From Membranipora membranacea (taxonomy: Eukaryota > Bryozoa > Gymnolaemata > Cheilostomatida > Membraniporidae): DNA of 60,000 nt. The stretch's first letter is position 1. Each line of letters starts with the position of its first letter. The notes beneath the pieces are model-generated. The model made no database searches. It saw only the letters and a program-made list of their open reading frames with translations, and was not told where the DNA came from. Shown in pieces: positions 22,934 to 34,302 of this stretch. A program made the translations under genes and the position numbers. The stretch lies in the NCBI GenBank assembly GCA_914767715.1, contig OU612071.1, forward strand, positions 15,870,948 through 15,930,947, read 5' to 3'.

Positions 22934-25780
22934 ATGAGATTTCGCCAAAAGCCTATAGCATTGTGTTGTGATATAGAGAAAATGTTTCATAGGTTTTATG
23001 TCGCTCCAGAACACAGAGACTACATGCGATTCTTTTGGCTAGATGATGAAAACTGTATCAAGACTTATAGAATGTGTGTTCATATCTTTGGCGCTCGCTC
23101 ATCTCCTAGCTGTGCTAAATATGGTCTGAATAGATTAGCTCAGGAACACGGAAACTCTTTTCCACTAGCACAACAATTTATACAGCGCAGTTTCTATGTA
23201 GACGACGGGCTATACAGTGTAGATACAACAAGACAAGCTATACATCTCCTGCAGGAGACTAGGGAAATATGTAGTAAGGGAAATTTGCGCGTGCATAAAC
23301 TGTTATCCAATAGCGTAGAGGTTTTGGAGTCGTTCCCACCTGAAGATGTTATTCTCGACTGTACCAAGGACATCACACTTGTAGACTCAGAACGAGCTTT
23401 AGGCATGCTATGGTCCATATCATCAGACTCATTCAAGTATAGTTATAAACCCATAGATAAGATATACACTCGTAGGACCTTACTAACTAATGTAGCTTCG
23501 GTATATGACCCACTTGGACTCTTGTCACCCCTGCTGCTGTCTGGTCGGAACTTGATACAGCAGACATGTAAGACTGGCTTAAGTTGGGATGATCCTATAG
23601 ATGATGATACTGCTAAAAAATGCAAGTTATGGGATATAGCTATGTCAAAATTATCTCAAGTCTCTATTCCACGATGTATACATCCAATAGACTTCGTACC
23701 TGTCCGTAACGAAATCCATACTTTCGCTGATGCTAGTCTCAATGGTTACGGAGCATGTACATATGTCAGATCCTTCAATGCCGAGAATAAAGTTCATTGC
23801 TCTTTATTACTAGGTAAATCAAGAGTAGCGCCATTGAAACCAACAACTATTCCTAGATTAGAGCTTCAGGCTGGCTTACTGGCAGCAAGGCAGTCTAAGA
23901 GTGTTCTGAGTGAAATGAGATGGGAGTGTGAAGCGTTTCTATGGTCAGATTCACAAATAGTGCTGGGTTACATTCATAATGATGCGAAGCGATTTCAGAC
24001 TTTTGTAGCCAACCGACTAAGTCAGATCCATGACATCTCTAAAGTTTCCCAATGGCAGTATGTCAGAACGGACAAAAATCCAGCTGACATAGCGTCACGG
24101 GGAGTTATCTCCACCACAGAATTATGTGATTCGATGTGGTTCTCTGGTCCATCATTTTTATGGAACAATGATGTTGATGCCATGCACGAGGCTGCTGAGA
24201 AGTTTGTAGTCAACCCGTCTGACCCAGAACTTAGGAAAACAGCAGTCACATTGAAAACTGAGTCTAAACAATCTCTTTCTGGTCTAGAACAATCAATCGT
24301 AGAGATTTCAAATCGGTCATCCTCTTGGACCAAGACCAGGTTCGATGTGGCAGCTATGCTAAACATTCTATCAACATCCTCATTCAAATCTGCTGGCAAA
24401 GTAACCTCTGATCAATATCAAACAGCAACAACTCAGATAATCAAAGCTATTCAAAAGTCATACTTCTCTGAGGAGTTGAGTTCACTCAGTTCAGGACAAT
24501 CTGTAGATAAATCTAGTAGCTTGCAAAAACTAGATTGCTATGTAGATCAGGATGGGATTATTCGGGTTGGGGGTCGCATGAAGCATTCTATATCATTATC
24601 AGAATGCGAAAAACATCCAGTGGTTTTACCAAAACATGGCAATCTATCTAGTCAAGTTATCAGATATTATCATGGACAGGCAGCTCACCAAGGCCGAACT
24701 ACAACCATGTCTGCGGTGAGATCGGCTGGGTACTGGATAGTTGGCCTTAACTCAGTTGTTTCTTCCATCATCTATAAATGTGTGCTATGTAGGAAGTTAC
24801 GACGTCCAGTAGAAGTACAGAAAATGGCTGATCTTCCCCCAGATAGGGTTGAGGTGACGCCTCCGTTCACTAACGTCGGCTGTGATGTTTTTGGACCATT
24901 CCCCGTGAAGGATGGAAGAAAGTGTATGAAAAGATACGGGCTGATATTTACATGTCTAGTCAGTAGGGCAGTGCATATTGAGGTATTGGATGACTTATCC
25001 ACAGACAGTTTTCTACAAAGCTGGAGATGTTTTATATCCCTGAGAGGCAATGTAAAATTACTACGCTGTGATAACGGCACCAATTTTGTGGGTGCACAGA
25101 ACGAGATATCTAAACTCTTACTTGAAATGTCAGATTCTCCAGAAGTTATCAAACTGTTCCGTGAGGCCAATTGTAAGTTCATGTTCAATCCACCTCAGGC
25201 ATCTCACATGGGAGGTGTATGGGAAAGACTGATTAGATCTATTAGAGCTGTGTTTTCCGGTCTGACAGCTCAAATGCACAATCTTTCTTCCACAAACCTA
25301 AGAACCCTCATGTACGAGTGTATGAACATCATAAACAGCAGGCCTTTATCTTCCATAACTGATGAGTGTAAGCCACTTACGCCAAACGATCTATTGCATA
25401 TGAAATCTGATGTGATTCTACCTATGCCTGGTAAATACAGTGAGAACGACCTATACTCTCGGAAACGGTGGCGTATGATTCAGCATCTAGTAAACAACTT
25501 CTGGGATAGGTGGAAAAAGGAATATCTACATCAATTACAGGGTAGAAATAGATGGCTTGGGGTTAAAAGAAATCTCTGTGTAAATGATGTGGTTATTCTG
25601 TATGATGAATGCAACAGGCTAGGCTGGAAGTTAGGTCGTGTGATTGAAATTGTTCCAAGCTCAGATGGCTTAGTTCGATCAGTAAAGGTTATGACAGCTG
25701 ATGTCGATGGAAGCAAGAAGGAGTATTCTCGCCCAGTGGCAAAACTAGTGTGCATTCTCGAATCTCATGAGAATGTATAA
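22934..25780 (+). CDS. pol: BEL pol: reverse transcriptase, RNase H, integrase
   Basis: Open for 948 residues. Reverse transcriptase shows the DIEKMFHRF, FGARSSPSCAKYGL and YVDDGL blocks (YVDD at about residue 88). RNase H follows with FADASLNGYGA (about 263), LELQAGLLAAR, LWSDSQIVLGYI and TDKNPADIASRG. Integrase has an N-terminal HHCC zinc-binding segment (HGQAAH...CVLCRKL, about 580-620), a DDE core (VGCDVFGPF, LLRCDNGTNFVGA, NPPQASHMGGVWERL) and the Pao-type C-terminal domain (WDRWKKEYL, NDVVILYDE, WKLGRVIEI). All catalytic residues I can see are present. The natural AUG would be in gag; this segment starts only after the frame change. Confidence 0.9.
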   Translation: MRFRQKPIALCCDIEKMFHRFYVAPEHRDYMRFFWLDDENCIKTYRMCVHIFGARSSPSCAKYGLNRLAQEHGNSFPLAQQFIQRSFYVDDGLYSVDTTRQAIHLLQETREICSKGNLRVHKLLSNSVEVLESFPPEDVILDCTKDITLVDSERALGMLWSISSDSFKYSYKPIDKIYTRRTLLTNVASVYDPLGLLSPLLLSGRNLIQQTCKTGLSWDDPIDDDTAKKCKLWDIAMSKLSQVSIPRCIHPIDFVPVRNEIHTFADASLNGYGACTYVRSFNAENKVHCSLLLGKSRVAPLKPTTIPRLELQAGLLAARQSKSVLSEMRWECEAFLWSDSQIVLGYIHNDAKRFQTFVANRLSQIHDISKVSQWQYVRTDKNPADIASRGVISTTELCDSMWFSGPSFLWNNDVDAMHEAAEKFVVNPSDPELRKTAVTLKTESKQSLSGLEQSIVEISNRSSSWTKTRFDVAAMLNILSTSSFKSAGKVTSDQYQTATTQIIKAIQKSYFSEELSSLSSGQSVDKSSSLQKLDCYVDQDGIIRVGGRMKHSISLSECEKHPVVLPKHGNLSSQVIRYYHGQAAHQGRTTTMSAVRSAGYWIVGLNSVVSSIIYKCVLCRKLRRPVEVQKMADLPPDRVEVTPPFTNVGCDVFGPFPVKDGRKCMKRYGLIFTCLVSRAVHIEVLDDLSTDSFLQSWRCFISLRGNVKLLRCDNGTNFVGAQNEISKLLLEMSDSPEVIKLFREANCKFMFNPPQASHMGGVWERLIRSIRAVFSGLTAQMHNLSSTNLRTLMYECMNIINSRPLSSITDECKPLTPNDLLHMKSDVILPMPGKYSENDLYSRKRWRMIQHLVNNFWDRWKKEYLHQLQGRNRWLGVKRNLCVNDVVILYDECNRLGWKLGRVIEIVPSSDGLVRSVKVMTADVDGSKKEYSRPVAKLVCILESHENV

Positions 25781-26201
25781 TGATAATTTTAGGATATCGT
25801 GGTAATACAACTCCACAACCCAGTATCATGACACTTATCAAGTTGTTTAAATATAACGATTCTCAGTCTTATTTTGCACATTATTATTTCTCTCACAAAG
25901 ATTGAGCTTCGTTCCGTCTCATGATACTTTTCAACCAATTCTTTTTCGTACACAACATACCTAACATAGGTTTGGTTGTGTGGTCAACGCTTGTTCATTT
26001 TGTTTCAATAGTTTAGCCGTCTGTTATTTAATTTCTGATGAGCTCATTTGTTTTCTCTCAGATATCGATTGGTCACAACACAGTTAAGTCCTTGATTCTT
26101 GGGGTCTCCTTGGGCCCTGGAGCTCTTTGAGTCTTTGGCTCTGCTTGAGTGTCTTGATAGTGTTGCGTAGGGATAAGATCATGAGGTGATTTGGCGGGGA
26201 G

Positions 26202-26738
26202 TGTAACTGCGTTGGGCTGCTGGATTTGTCCTGCCTATCGCTGGGTGTACATGCTAATTGGGCTGTCATTGTATGGCTTTGGTGCGTTTGGGGCTTTGTA
26301 GCTATTGTGCCCAATTAGATGCACTGTGTATGTGACACTGTGGATATAATACCTTAGTTGCCCTCTGGAGCTCTGCGATGATTCATGTTGTAAATGTAAT
26401 TTTAAATGCTCCGCGTTCATAAAAATGTTTATTAATTTCTGGGCAAAGGTAAATTTGAATAAGATTAGGGAACTTCAATGGTAAGCTTTATTACTTTATT
26501 TTCTTGATTAACTTCCAATTGAGTAATTAATTGATTGAGATCAGTTTGAGTAAATATTAGATTAAAGTAGTTAAATGGATTACGATGGCTAATATTGAGG
26601 CACTTTTTTAACATCTTTACCTGCACCTGATTATTCACCTCTTTTATTACAGTTTCACGGCGGTTCAGTAACACCAATAAATCATTGCCAGTGACACAAA
26701 GTTCACTAAATTGAAACAAACACCTCAGGCTCAGAACA
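26202..26738 (+). repeat. BEL element 3' LTR
   Basis: 537 bp, apparently identical to the 5' LTR. It is preceded by a purine-rich tract (TTGGCGGGGAG) suitable as the plus-strand primer and followed by the target duplication CTAGT. Confidence 0.95.
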
Positions 26739-27194
26739 CTAGTACTGTTATGATGTTTTGTAAAGTATGGCTTGGGAATTCCTTTGATACGTTAACATGT
26801 ATGTAGCCTAACTACATGCATGATGCAGAATGGCAAATATTATGAAACTCAAACTAAGGATTGTGCTTACAGAGGGGTATGCATTAGTCTGGTCACCCAC
26901 TTTTTTCTTCTTTTTTTTAAAAGTGCGTTATGACAAAGCCTGCTATGCATGCTTTGACATCCACATCAGGAAAACAAATGAATGAGTTATATTTTTTTAG
27001 ACAAAAGGCCGCAATAAGGCCACAAAAGATTACTCATTAGGCCGCACCGGCAAAAAGGCCGCAGGTTGCCCACAGCTGATGCATCATGTTCAAGAGTGTC
27101 TGGCTTAAATTTAGTGTCGCATGAATTCTGCATTATAATGATTACATTACATTCCCTGATGATGAATACACACACAATCAGCATATTTGTGCAC

Positions 27195-28362
27195 AGCTAA
27201 ATCACCGCAAATCAATAAAATAATGTAGAAGCACATTTTCTTTTGAGCAGCAGCATGGCTTCAAATGGTATGACAGCACAAATCCGTATATCATTGGATT
27301 GCTCATCTTCTGAGGAACATAGTGGTTATTTTCTTTAGTAAACACGGAAAATATCTACCAACATATCGAAAGCTTTACGGAAAACAGTTAAAAAATGATA
27401 TAAATGGCTGCCCTGCTGCCGGCTTATGTATGCAATTATTCCACTTTCATGGGGGGCAAATAAATACACAGTTTGTGAGTGTGTCCTGAAAATCTGAGGT
27501 CTGTAGCTCAATATTTGCTTATGCCAGCTACAAAAGAAGCTTTTTCTAAAGCATCAAAAATCAGTAAAATAATGTGTAGCCAAATTTTCTTTCGAGCAGC
27601 AGCATAGCTTCTAAAGGTCTGACAGCACAAATTTTTATATCATTGAATTGCTCATCTCCCGAGGAACATAGTGTTATCTTTTTTAGTAAAAAAAGAAAAC
27701 ATCTGCCAACATTTCGAGAGCTTTAGTGAAAACAGTTTAAAAATGATATAAATTGCTGCCCTGCTGCCGGCATCCTCTCTACAATCATTATGATTTATAG
27801 CCATATTGAGAGTATAAAAAATTTGGCACCAACTGGGGTCGAACCCAGAGATCTGCGTTGACAAAATAGAGACTTATCCACTGAGCTACACAGATATCAT
27901 GTATCACATAGGTGGGCAACCTTTTTTGAAAAAGGCCACATTTTACGCAGGCTCTGCTCAAAAGGCCTCATCACATATTTCAAACATAAATTTGGAATGT
28001 GAGGTATATTTTGGCTCTGTATATTTTGTACAAACTAGATCAGAATATGTGTCAATAAAAACTGTAGTATGTTGCGAAAAAAATTGACTCGCATGAGCTC
28101 AAACAAAATACTAATATTTATCTAATCTTCTGAAGTTTTGTGACATTAAGCTACAATTATAATCTTTCATGTGTTTGAGCAAAGGACAAGGGGAAATTTT
28201 CAATTGTCGAATGAAGGAACTCTGTAACATTTCAGATAAAATTTTGGAGCACTTGTAACATGACAACTTTTTGTTACAAAGCTGACTGCATAAGCTAAAA
28301 CTAAATAATTAAATATTTATCTAATCGTCTGAAGTTTCGTGACATTAAGTTAAATTCACAAA
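27195..28362 (+). repeat. 1.17-kb segmental repeat, copy 2
   Basis: Direct repeat of 17440-18612, again with two tandem subunits of about 300 bp, a tRNA-like head at about 27825-27898 and a hAT left end from 27907 (preceded by ATGTATCA). No right hAT terminus was found after it, so the hAT part is truncated where the duplication ends near 28362. Confidence 0.85.
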
Positions 28363-29151
28363 ATTACCTTATATGCCCTGAGAGTGTTTGAACCTCTTGA
28401 AAAGAAACTAAACTAAGTAGCAGAGAGATAAAGATAGCACTCAGGTATAGTCCACGTTTCAAACCATAGTCTAGTTTTACCTGGGACTCCAAAGCCCTCT
28501 GCTACGCATATGAGAAGGGAAAGTTCAACTGCAGACATGGCCATAAATTTTTCTCACAAATATTCATGACCGCTCATAGTTGTAAACTGTGCTTCATAAC
28601 TATCATATCAAAGGAAACTTATCCAATGGAATACAAACTCACTCACATGAAATAGGTGCTGGAAGTTTCCATGTGGTTGCAATGGATAAAAACCAGAGCA
28701 GGCCCTCCAATGAACTCATTGTTCATTGTTCATTGTTCATTGTTCATTGTTCATTGTTCATTGTTCATTGTTCATTGTTCATTGGGCCCTCTATAATGCC
28801 CTTTATCTGAGGAATATCCCGCTTGTCGTTGTCACCACGGAAATAACACAAGGGGAAACATCATAGATAATAATGAACAATATATTCAAATATGAAACTT
28901 AAACACTTTTGTTAAAACCACACCTGTCATGCTATGAATATGTAACAGGCAAAGGTCAGTGGGAGGGACTCTGTATTACCTACCTTAGATGACTTGCCTG
29001 CTCTGCAATGTTTACTTGTGATATTAGCTTTGATATCTTTGCTGTACTAAGTAGGTCAAAATCTCTGTGGAAATGTCCTATGACGATACATTATCATAAT
29101 ATGCGTAGGTAGATCCTGATTACTCATCTCCAGGGTTTCAAACAACTTCTC
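28363..29151. other. Non-coding stretch with a 7-bp microsatellite
   Basis: No exon is supported. At 28717-28784 the unit CATTGTT is repeated nearly ten times without error. A short ORF through it is an artefact of the repeat. Confidence 0.6.
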
Positions 29152-29409
29152 ATTGGTCAATAGCAGATTGCACCTGTTCTAGAATTATATCATGGTTGAC
29201 TTTAGCTGTCCACATATGTCAGCTTTCCTTTTTCTCATTGGTTGGGGTGAAAGTGTTATCCAGCCCTTTATCAACAACACCGACAGTGCATTAATAATAC
29301 TGTGCGCAGCGAATTGACCAGGAGTAGCACACTGTAAGCACGGGCAGCACGACTGCAGCACTACAGTGGTTTTCTTGGGGTGAACATCATTACCTTCTCA
29401 TAAACAGCA
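29152..29409 (+). promoter_or_regulatory. Candidate promoter and 5' UTR exon of the micro-exon gene
   Basis: Two inverted CCAAT boxes (ATTGG at 29152-29156 and 29237-29241) lie upstream of DNA ending in a consensus 5' splice site (GCA|GTAAGT at 29410). The next acceptor (TGATTCATTCAG, AG at 29661-29662) precedes the first coding exon. A spliced 5' UTR with its promoter here is therefore likely. The transcription start is not visible. Confidence 0.4.
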
Positions 29410-29662
29410 GTAAGTTGATATTTAAAAGAGAGATGGGAACTTTGATCTTGTGTTACTGTTATACTTGATTGATTTTGTTATCAAGTGCACAAATATTGCT
29501 GATGGGTGGAAAACCAATTCTTTTATCAAAGATTTTTTGATGTATTCATGCATATTTTTACTTCATAATGGGATTGAAGACATTTTTATCAATGCCTACA
29601 GAGAGTGCAACTATCACAATGAAATGAATCAGCAACATTTATAATTTATATGATTCATTCAG

Positions 29663-32275
29663 TCAACAACATGGCAAGCTTACTTAACGACCAGCGTAAA
29701 TTGGTAAGCAATATAGTAAGGTCATTTAGCAATATGTATTGGGCTTTAATTCACAATTGAATTTGAACTTAATGACTGGATTGATGCTTTTCAACATCTA
29801 GGCACTCGTGAGCCTTTGGACTCTCAATGTGCGGTGATTTTAATATTTAACTTTATTTACATCATGTCATGGTATCAATAGGGACAGTGGGCACATGAGG
29901 AGATTTTCTAGTTGAATGAATTACGTGGAGAATGTTTTCTGGTAGATTGTTCGCTATTAGAAAGTTCATTCTCTAACAACATTCATGTGACTTTGCTTAA
30001 TTTCTTGCAACTGACATGTTTCATTTCCTGTTTTCATTATGCTGTGCTAAAATTTGTGTAAGAACACTGAAGGTGGAGTAATTTATTCTGGGTCCTATAT
30101 TTGAAACAAAACTTGTAAAATCTCATGATCAAACATCGCTTCGCTCCAGCATTTGTTTCTGTTGGTCTCTCACTCTCTTCTGCAGCTGCGAGGTCCAGTC
30201 ACGAAATTTTAAATTCATAACCCTCCTCATATGAACATGCTTAGTTCAAATACATTTCATAAACACACCATTTTTCATACTATTTTAGCCTTTGGATGGA
30301 TAGCTAAGAGATATCATGATATATATATATGGTTTTGGGTATCACAAGTTTCTTGAACAAATGTTTTATAATTAACTTCTAGGCGTGACATGGCTGGTCT
30401 AAGGTACGGTGGTTGGCTTCAGCGGTAAGTTAGCATACCTCTTAAAGTGTTTAGGAAAGCAAAAACCAGTGTTCATATCTAAGCATTCCCATAGCTATGA
30501 TCAAACTTGCGAACATACTCAAGATAAGGCACTGTAAACTCATTTGCCATACAATGATGTTGACATCGCTATTTGAGCCAGGATGAAAATAAGGTATTTG
30601 GTCATGAGAGCTAGAGTGGATATAAAATAGATTTGTTTTTTGTTATCTCAAAATATCACAATATTCACATTACATAGTCTGCATTTGATAACTGTAGGGA
30701 GAATGATGCAGCAGCAAGACTACAGCGCAACGAGTGGTTGGCGGAAAGGTAAACTATACTAACAGACTTTTACTCGAAGTCCAGTATTCGACTGCCAAGC
30801 AATGAGTTCCCACATACATAAAATTGGTCAATAATAGTTTTGTTGATACTTTTCATAACCTAGACACATTTCAATTAGCAAGAATAATCAGGGATATTCT
30901 CCTTGGAATAATAAAGTTGAGTGTATTTAACTATTTTGAGGGCAGTAAAGCCAGTTGCGAATTTGTCAATGTTCCATATCAAAATGTTTCTTCAATTTTT
31001 GCATACCAATCAATTTGCAATCAAACATCACGATAGTTCACAAAAATAATCAAAAGAAAAACATTACATTGTTTGCATTGTTACACCAATGAACTAAACC
31101 TTAGTTCATTGGTTACACATTGCATTTTTAATAAAGTGTGAACCTTTTTTTACTGCATGCAATCAATTTTCTTGTAGGAACCATGAGGAGATGAGATTTG
31201 AACCCCAAATACCAACATTGAATGCAGGCCCGCCATCTGAACCGTAAATATTCTCATCCTGAATCTTTATCTAGCTTTTCCAGTCTTCGTATGAGGTTTG
31301 ACTTGTGCAGCGATGTAACAGTGTCTTTTTAATGAATAACTCTAAGCGGTGCATAATATAGTAAAACCTATTTGCGTCTCTGTTATTAATCAGATGATGC
31401 AACCTTTCAACATCGGAGCTACTGCATTCAGATATTGTTAGTTTTAAGGCTTAGAATTGGGCTGGTATTCCTGGAAAACCGATAATTTTAATTTTAATAT
31501 CGATAATATCGATAATTTTAAGATCCTTCTTTGTGTGTTGTAGATACCATGATGGCTGGCTGAAAGGGTAAGTGTTCTATGCTTAGATTGATGCAAATAG
31601 GTATTTCTGTAATTGATCATCAATAAGTTTACCTCTGGGAGAGGTAGATTCTCAAACAAGTAAAAATTCTTAAAACAATCCTTCTGAGGTGGGTTGGTGA
31701 CGTCTTTTGATATGGTTGCCACAAATGCCAATCACAGATCATCTGATGTATTATAGATAAACTATTTTTGTGTTTGTGTTTGCGATTTTTCATTTGTACG
31801 AAACTTATGTGGCCTGTCACATGAGTTCAACTTAATTGCTCATTATGCTTATTTTTGAAGGGAGCGTGAGCGAATGGGTACAATTAACCCAACCGGGCGA
31901 GCAAAGAGGCATGCTTACAGGTGGCTTTTGTATAGTTTACTAGCCTTGTTAACCTGTTATCATCTGTATGGCGAATCTCTGTTTCGAGTTCCCCTCAAAG
32001 CACCAGACCAGTTCTTGACCAAAATCTGTACCGCCCATTACCCAACCAAGCCAATAAATCAAACAAAGGTCGAAGAGATTGTGAGATCCCGTGATGAAGC
32101 TGAAAATGAGCTGTCAGCTCTCAAAGCAGAAAATCGCCATCTGAAGGAACAACTAGGAGAGGCGCTAACTGAATCATTGACGAAACAGTCAACAAGTTTG
32201 GATACACTCCGGGAAATGATGACGCCCCTGATTGCTGGAGTAGGTGGTTATAAGTTGAGCAACAAGATGTACTGA
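29663..32275 (+). CDS. Small membrane/coiled-coil protein encoded by micro-exons, unrecognised
   Basis: Predicted exons are 29663-29703 (ATG 29671), 29802-29833 (least certain, weak GTGATT donor), 30383-30424, 30698-30748, 31178-31243, 31544-31567 and 31861-32275 (stop TGA 32273-32275). Coding length totals 663 bases, 220 residues. Exons three to six measure 42, 51, 66 and 24 bases; all are multiples of three with phase-2 introns on both sides, so each could be skipped without a frameshift. Three of them carry a similar W-L motif (GWLQRE, EWLAER, GWLKGE). The last exon encodes a basic stretch (GRAKRHAYR), one hydrophobic membrane segment (WLLYSLLALLTCYHLYG) and a heptad-like coiled coil (about VEEIVRSRDEAENELSALKA). 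A type II single-pass membrane protein is inferred, with the micro-exon part cytoplasmic. No family is recognised. Confidence 0.6.
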
Positions 32276-32553
32276 TCCATGGACTCTTGGGCCTTCCCAA
32301 ATTAAAGAAATACAAGGACAAACTTTAAGACCAATAGCAGCCATTAATGATCATTGCTGATTTTTTTCCATACACCGTAACAAGTAAATACAATTAATTT
32401 TGGTAGAAATAGAGCTAGGTTATGGGAAGCCTATTTTTGCTTTGTGTTTCATCGTGTGTCATTCTTTTATTGTATAGTGTAAACAACTCATATATCTATC
32501 TTCCTATCAATGAAAATACATAAATAGCTGTTTTACATTTTTATATCATGACA
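32276..32553 (+). other. 3' UTR or flank of the micro-exon gene
   Basis: AT-rich and non-coding. ATTAAA-type signals occur near 32300 and 32555. If transcription continues past the second, it would run into the palindrome at 32554. Confidence 0.35.
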
Positions 32554-33234
32554 TTAAAGGGATAATACACTTCTGATCTCTGTTTGGCAGCCGATGGAGC
32601 ACAGAAAAATGTATGTACACACAAAAACTCCTTATTTGTAATTCAAAACCCCTTGTTCTGCTCAAATGTGCATTCTAAATTGTAGTTGTGCATCTCAAAC
32701 AAGAAATAAGAGAACTAACAGAATTGCTTGTGATCTGAAAAAGCTGATTTTGTGAGCAGTTGTGTGCTCCTACCTCTTGGTTAGTGTTTCAATTGTCCAG
32801 ATACTCAAAGTGCGCATGTGCAATAAGGATGACCTTTTGACTTTAGCTTGTTATTTTCTAACAGCCCAGCTTAACACTTTTATTACCATATCCGGTTATG
32901 GTAATAAAAGTGTTAAGCTGGGCTGTTAGAAAATAACAAGCTAAAGTCAAAAGGTCATCCTTATTGCACATGCGCACTTTGAGTATCTGGACAATTGAAA
33001 CACTAACCAAGAGGTAGGAGCACACAACTGCTCACAAAATCAGCTTTTTTCAGATCACAAGCAATTCTGTTAGTTGTCTTATTTCTTGTTGGAGATGCAC
33101 AACTACAATTTAGAATGCACATTTGAGCAGAACAAGGGGTTTTGAATTACAAATAAGGAGTTTTTGTATGTACATACATTTTTCTGTGCTCCATCGGCTG
33201 CCAAACAGAGATCAGAAGTGTATTATCCCTTTAA
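32554..33234. mobile_element. 681-bp near-perfect palindrome flanked by TTAA (foldback element)
   Basis: Two arms of about 340 bp are reverse complements around a centre near 32894 (TACCATATCCGGTTATGGTA). Mismatches are few. The outer ends read TTAAAGGGATAATAC and GTATTATCCCTTTAA, with TTAA at 32554-32557 and 33231-33234. TTAA is the duplication used by piggyBac-type transposases, though the inner end AGGGATAA is not the usual CCC start. There is no coding content. Confidence 0.9.
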
Positions 33235-34302
33235 CATTGTGTGACTATATAAAACTTCGTTTTCTGTTTTTAACTTTGATTTTGCATTATATCATTAAAA
33301 TATGTACGTTGCAAAAATGTGCTATCATCAAGTGTGGTCCTCGAATCCAAAATCTCCAAGAAGGTCCTTTTTGACACTGCCTATTAATCGACCAATCATT
33401 GCGACGACTGTCACAGTTGAACAACCATTTTACAATGAAATGATGTTTATCGAATCAGGCTTTTGTAGCAATGTCACAAAAACACAGCTCTGTTCAAACA
33501 CTCTCACTTAGATCACAATCAATCACAATGGTAAGCGGTTAGTATGGTGAAATCTAGCCTAATGTGGTATTTATAAATGTTGAAAGCTCATGTCATAAAC
33601 TTTGGAGACTCCAATTTATTTTCAGATTTTGTGAATGCTATACTCTCACCGGCCAAGAGAAGATAATCCTTGTCTATATTGGCAAAAATAATAAGTTCAG
33701 CCTAGGCAATTGTGAAATAATTGCAGTAAGTGTCAAATGATTTGAGAATTTTGATGAGCATGTATGAGATAACACGAGACTTGGGAATGTTAGTTGAGTG
33801 CTATTTCCCTACTTCTAAGCCAAAAATATGCCAAATCCTAATCTTTCTCGTAGTTAGGTAATGCCTTTGACCACTATGTTTTGTGATAGTTTCATGTGTA
33901 TTAGCCATAGATTTAAAAACAGTATAGATAGGAAACTGGAAACACCCTTCCTCTCGACAAAACTCGTGTAAGTTTTATCATAATACCTGCAAGACAGTAA
34001 TATTGACCATCTTAGCACAGTTACCAAACATTTGGTTAAGGGGCCTTCATACATCCACTTCTCAACTACACATGACAGTATTAATCAATGTTAGGTTTAC
34101 ACTGAATAATACCAACATAAAAATGAGGTAATACGGTGAGATGTTGCTAGTTTGAACCTGCTGTGTGAGTTGGATCTGAGTCGCCTTTCCATGTTCCATG
34201 GTTGGACAACTTTTGGTTTACAATTTGCAAAAAAAAGGGTTAGATTGGAGAAGGTGATACTGATAATATTTTAGTTAATTCTCTTTCTTTTGATCTCTTT
34301 AG
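33235..34302. other. Non-coding stretch, no gene recognised
   Basis: Short ORFs at 33302-33511 and 33854-34054 show no motif and lack matching splice sites. A good acceptor closes this stretch at 34301-34302. Confidence 0.4.

Larger units (their letters stand above)
18648..26738 (+). mobile_element. BEL/Pao LTR retrotransposon, full length, broken pol
   Basis: An 8.09-kb element with two 537-bp LTRs, TG...CA ends and a 5-bp duplication CTAGT on both sides (18643-18647 and 26739-26743). Gene order is gag, A17-type protease, reverse transcriptase, RNase H, integrase, the Pao order. The LTRs appear identical by eye, which implies recent insertion. Even so, the coding region changes frame at about 22.47 kb and again near 22.91 kb. 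Between the end of pol (25780) and the 3' LTR there is about 420 bp of non-coding DNA. Confidence 0.95.
18159..27078. mobile_element. Non-autonomous hAT element, split by a BEL retrotransposon
   Basis: The left terminus is CATAGGTGGGCAACC (18159) and the right terminus GGTTGCCCACAGCTG (ends 27078). These are imperfect inverted repeats of the type common in hAT elements, with AAAGGCC-rich subterminal DNA on both sides. Flanks ATGTATCA (18151-18158) and ATGCATCA (27079-27086) form an 8-bp duplication with one mismatch, as expected for hAT. Without the BEL insertion the element is about 0.8 kb and has no transposase. Confidence 0.75.
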
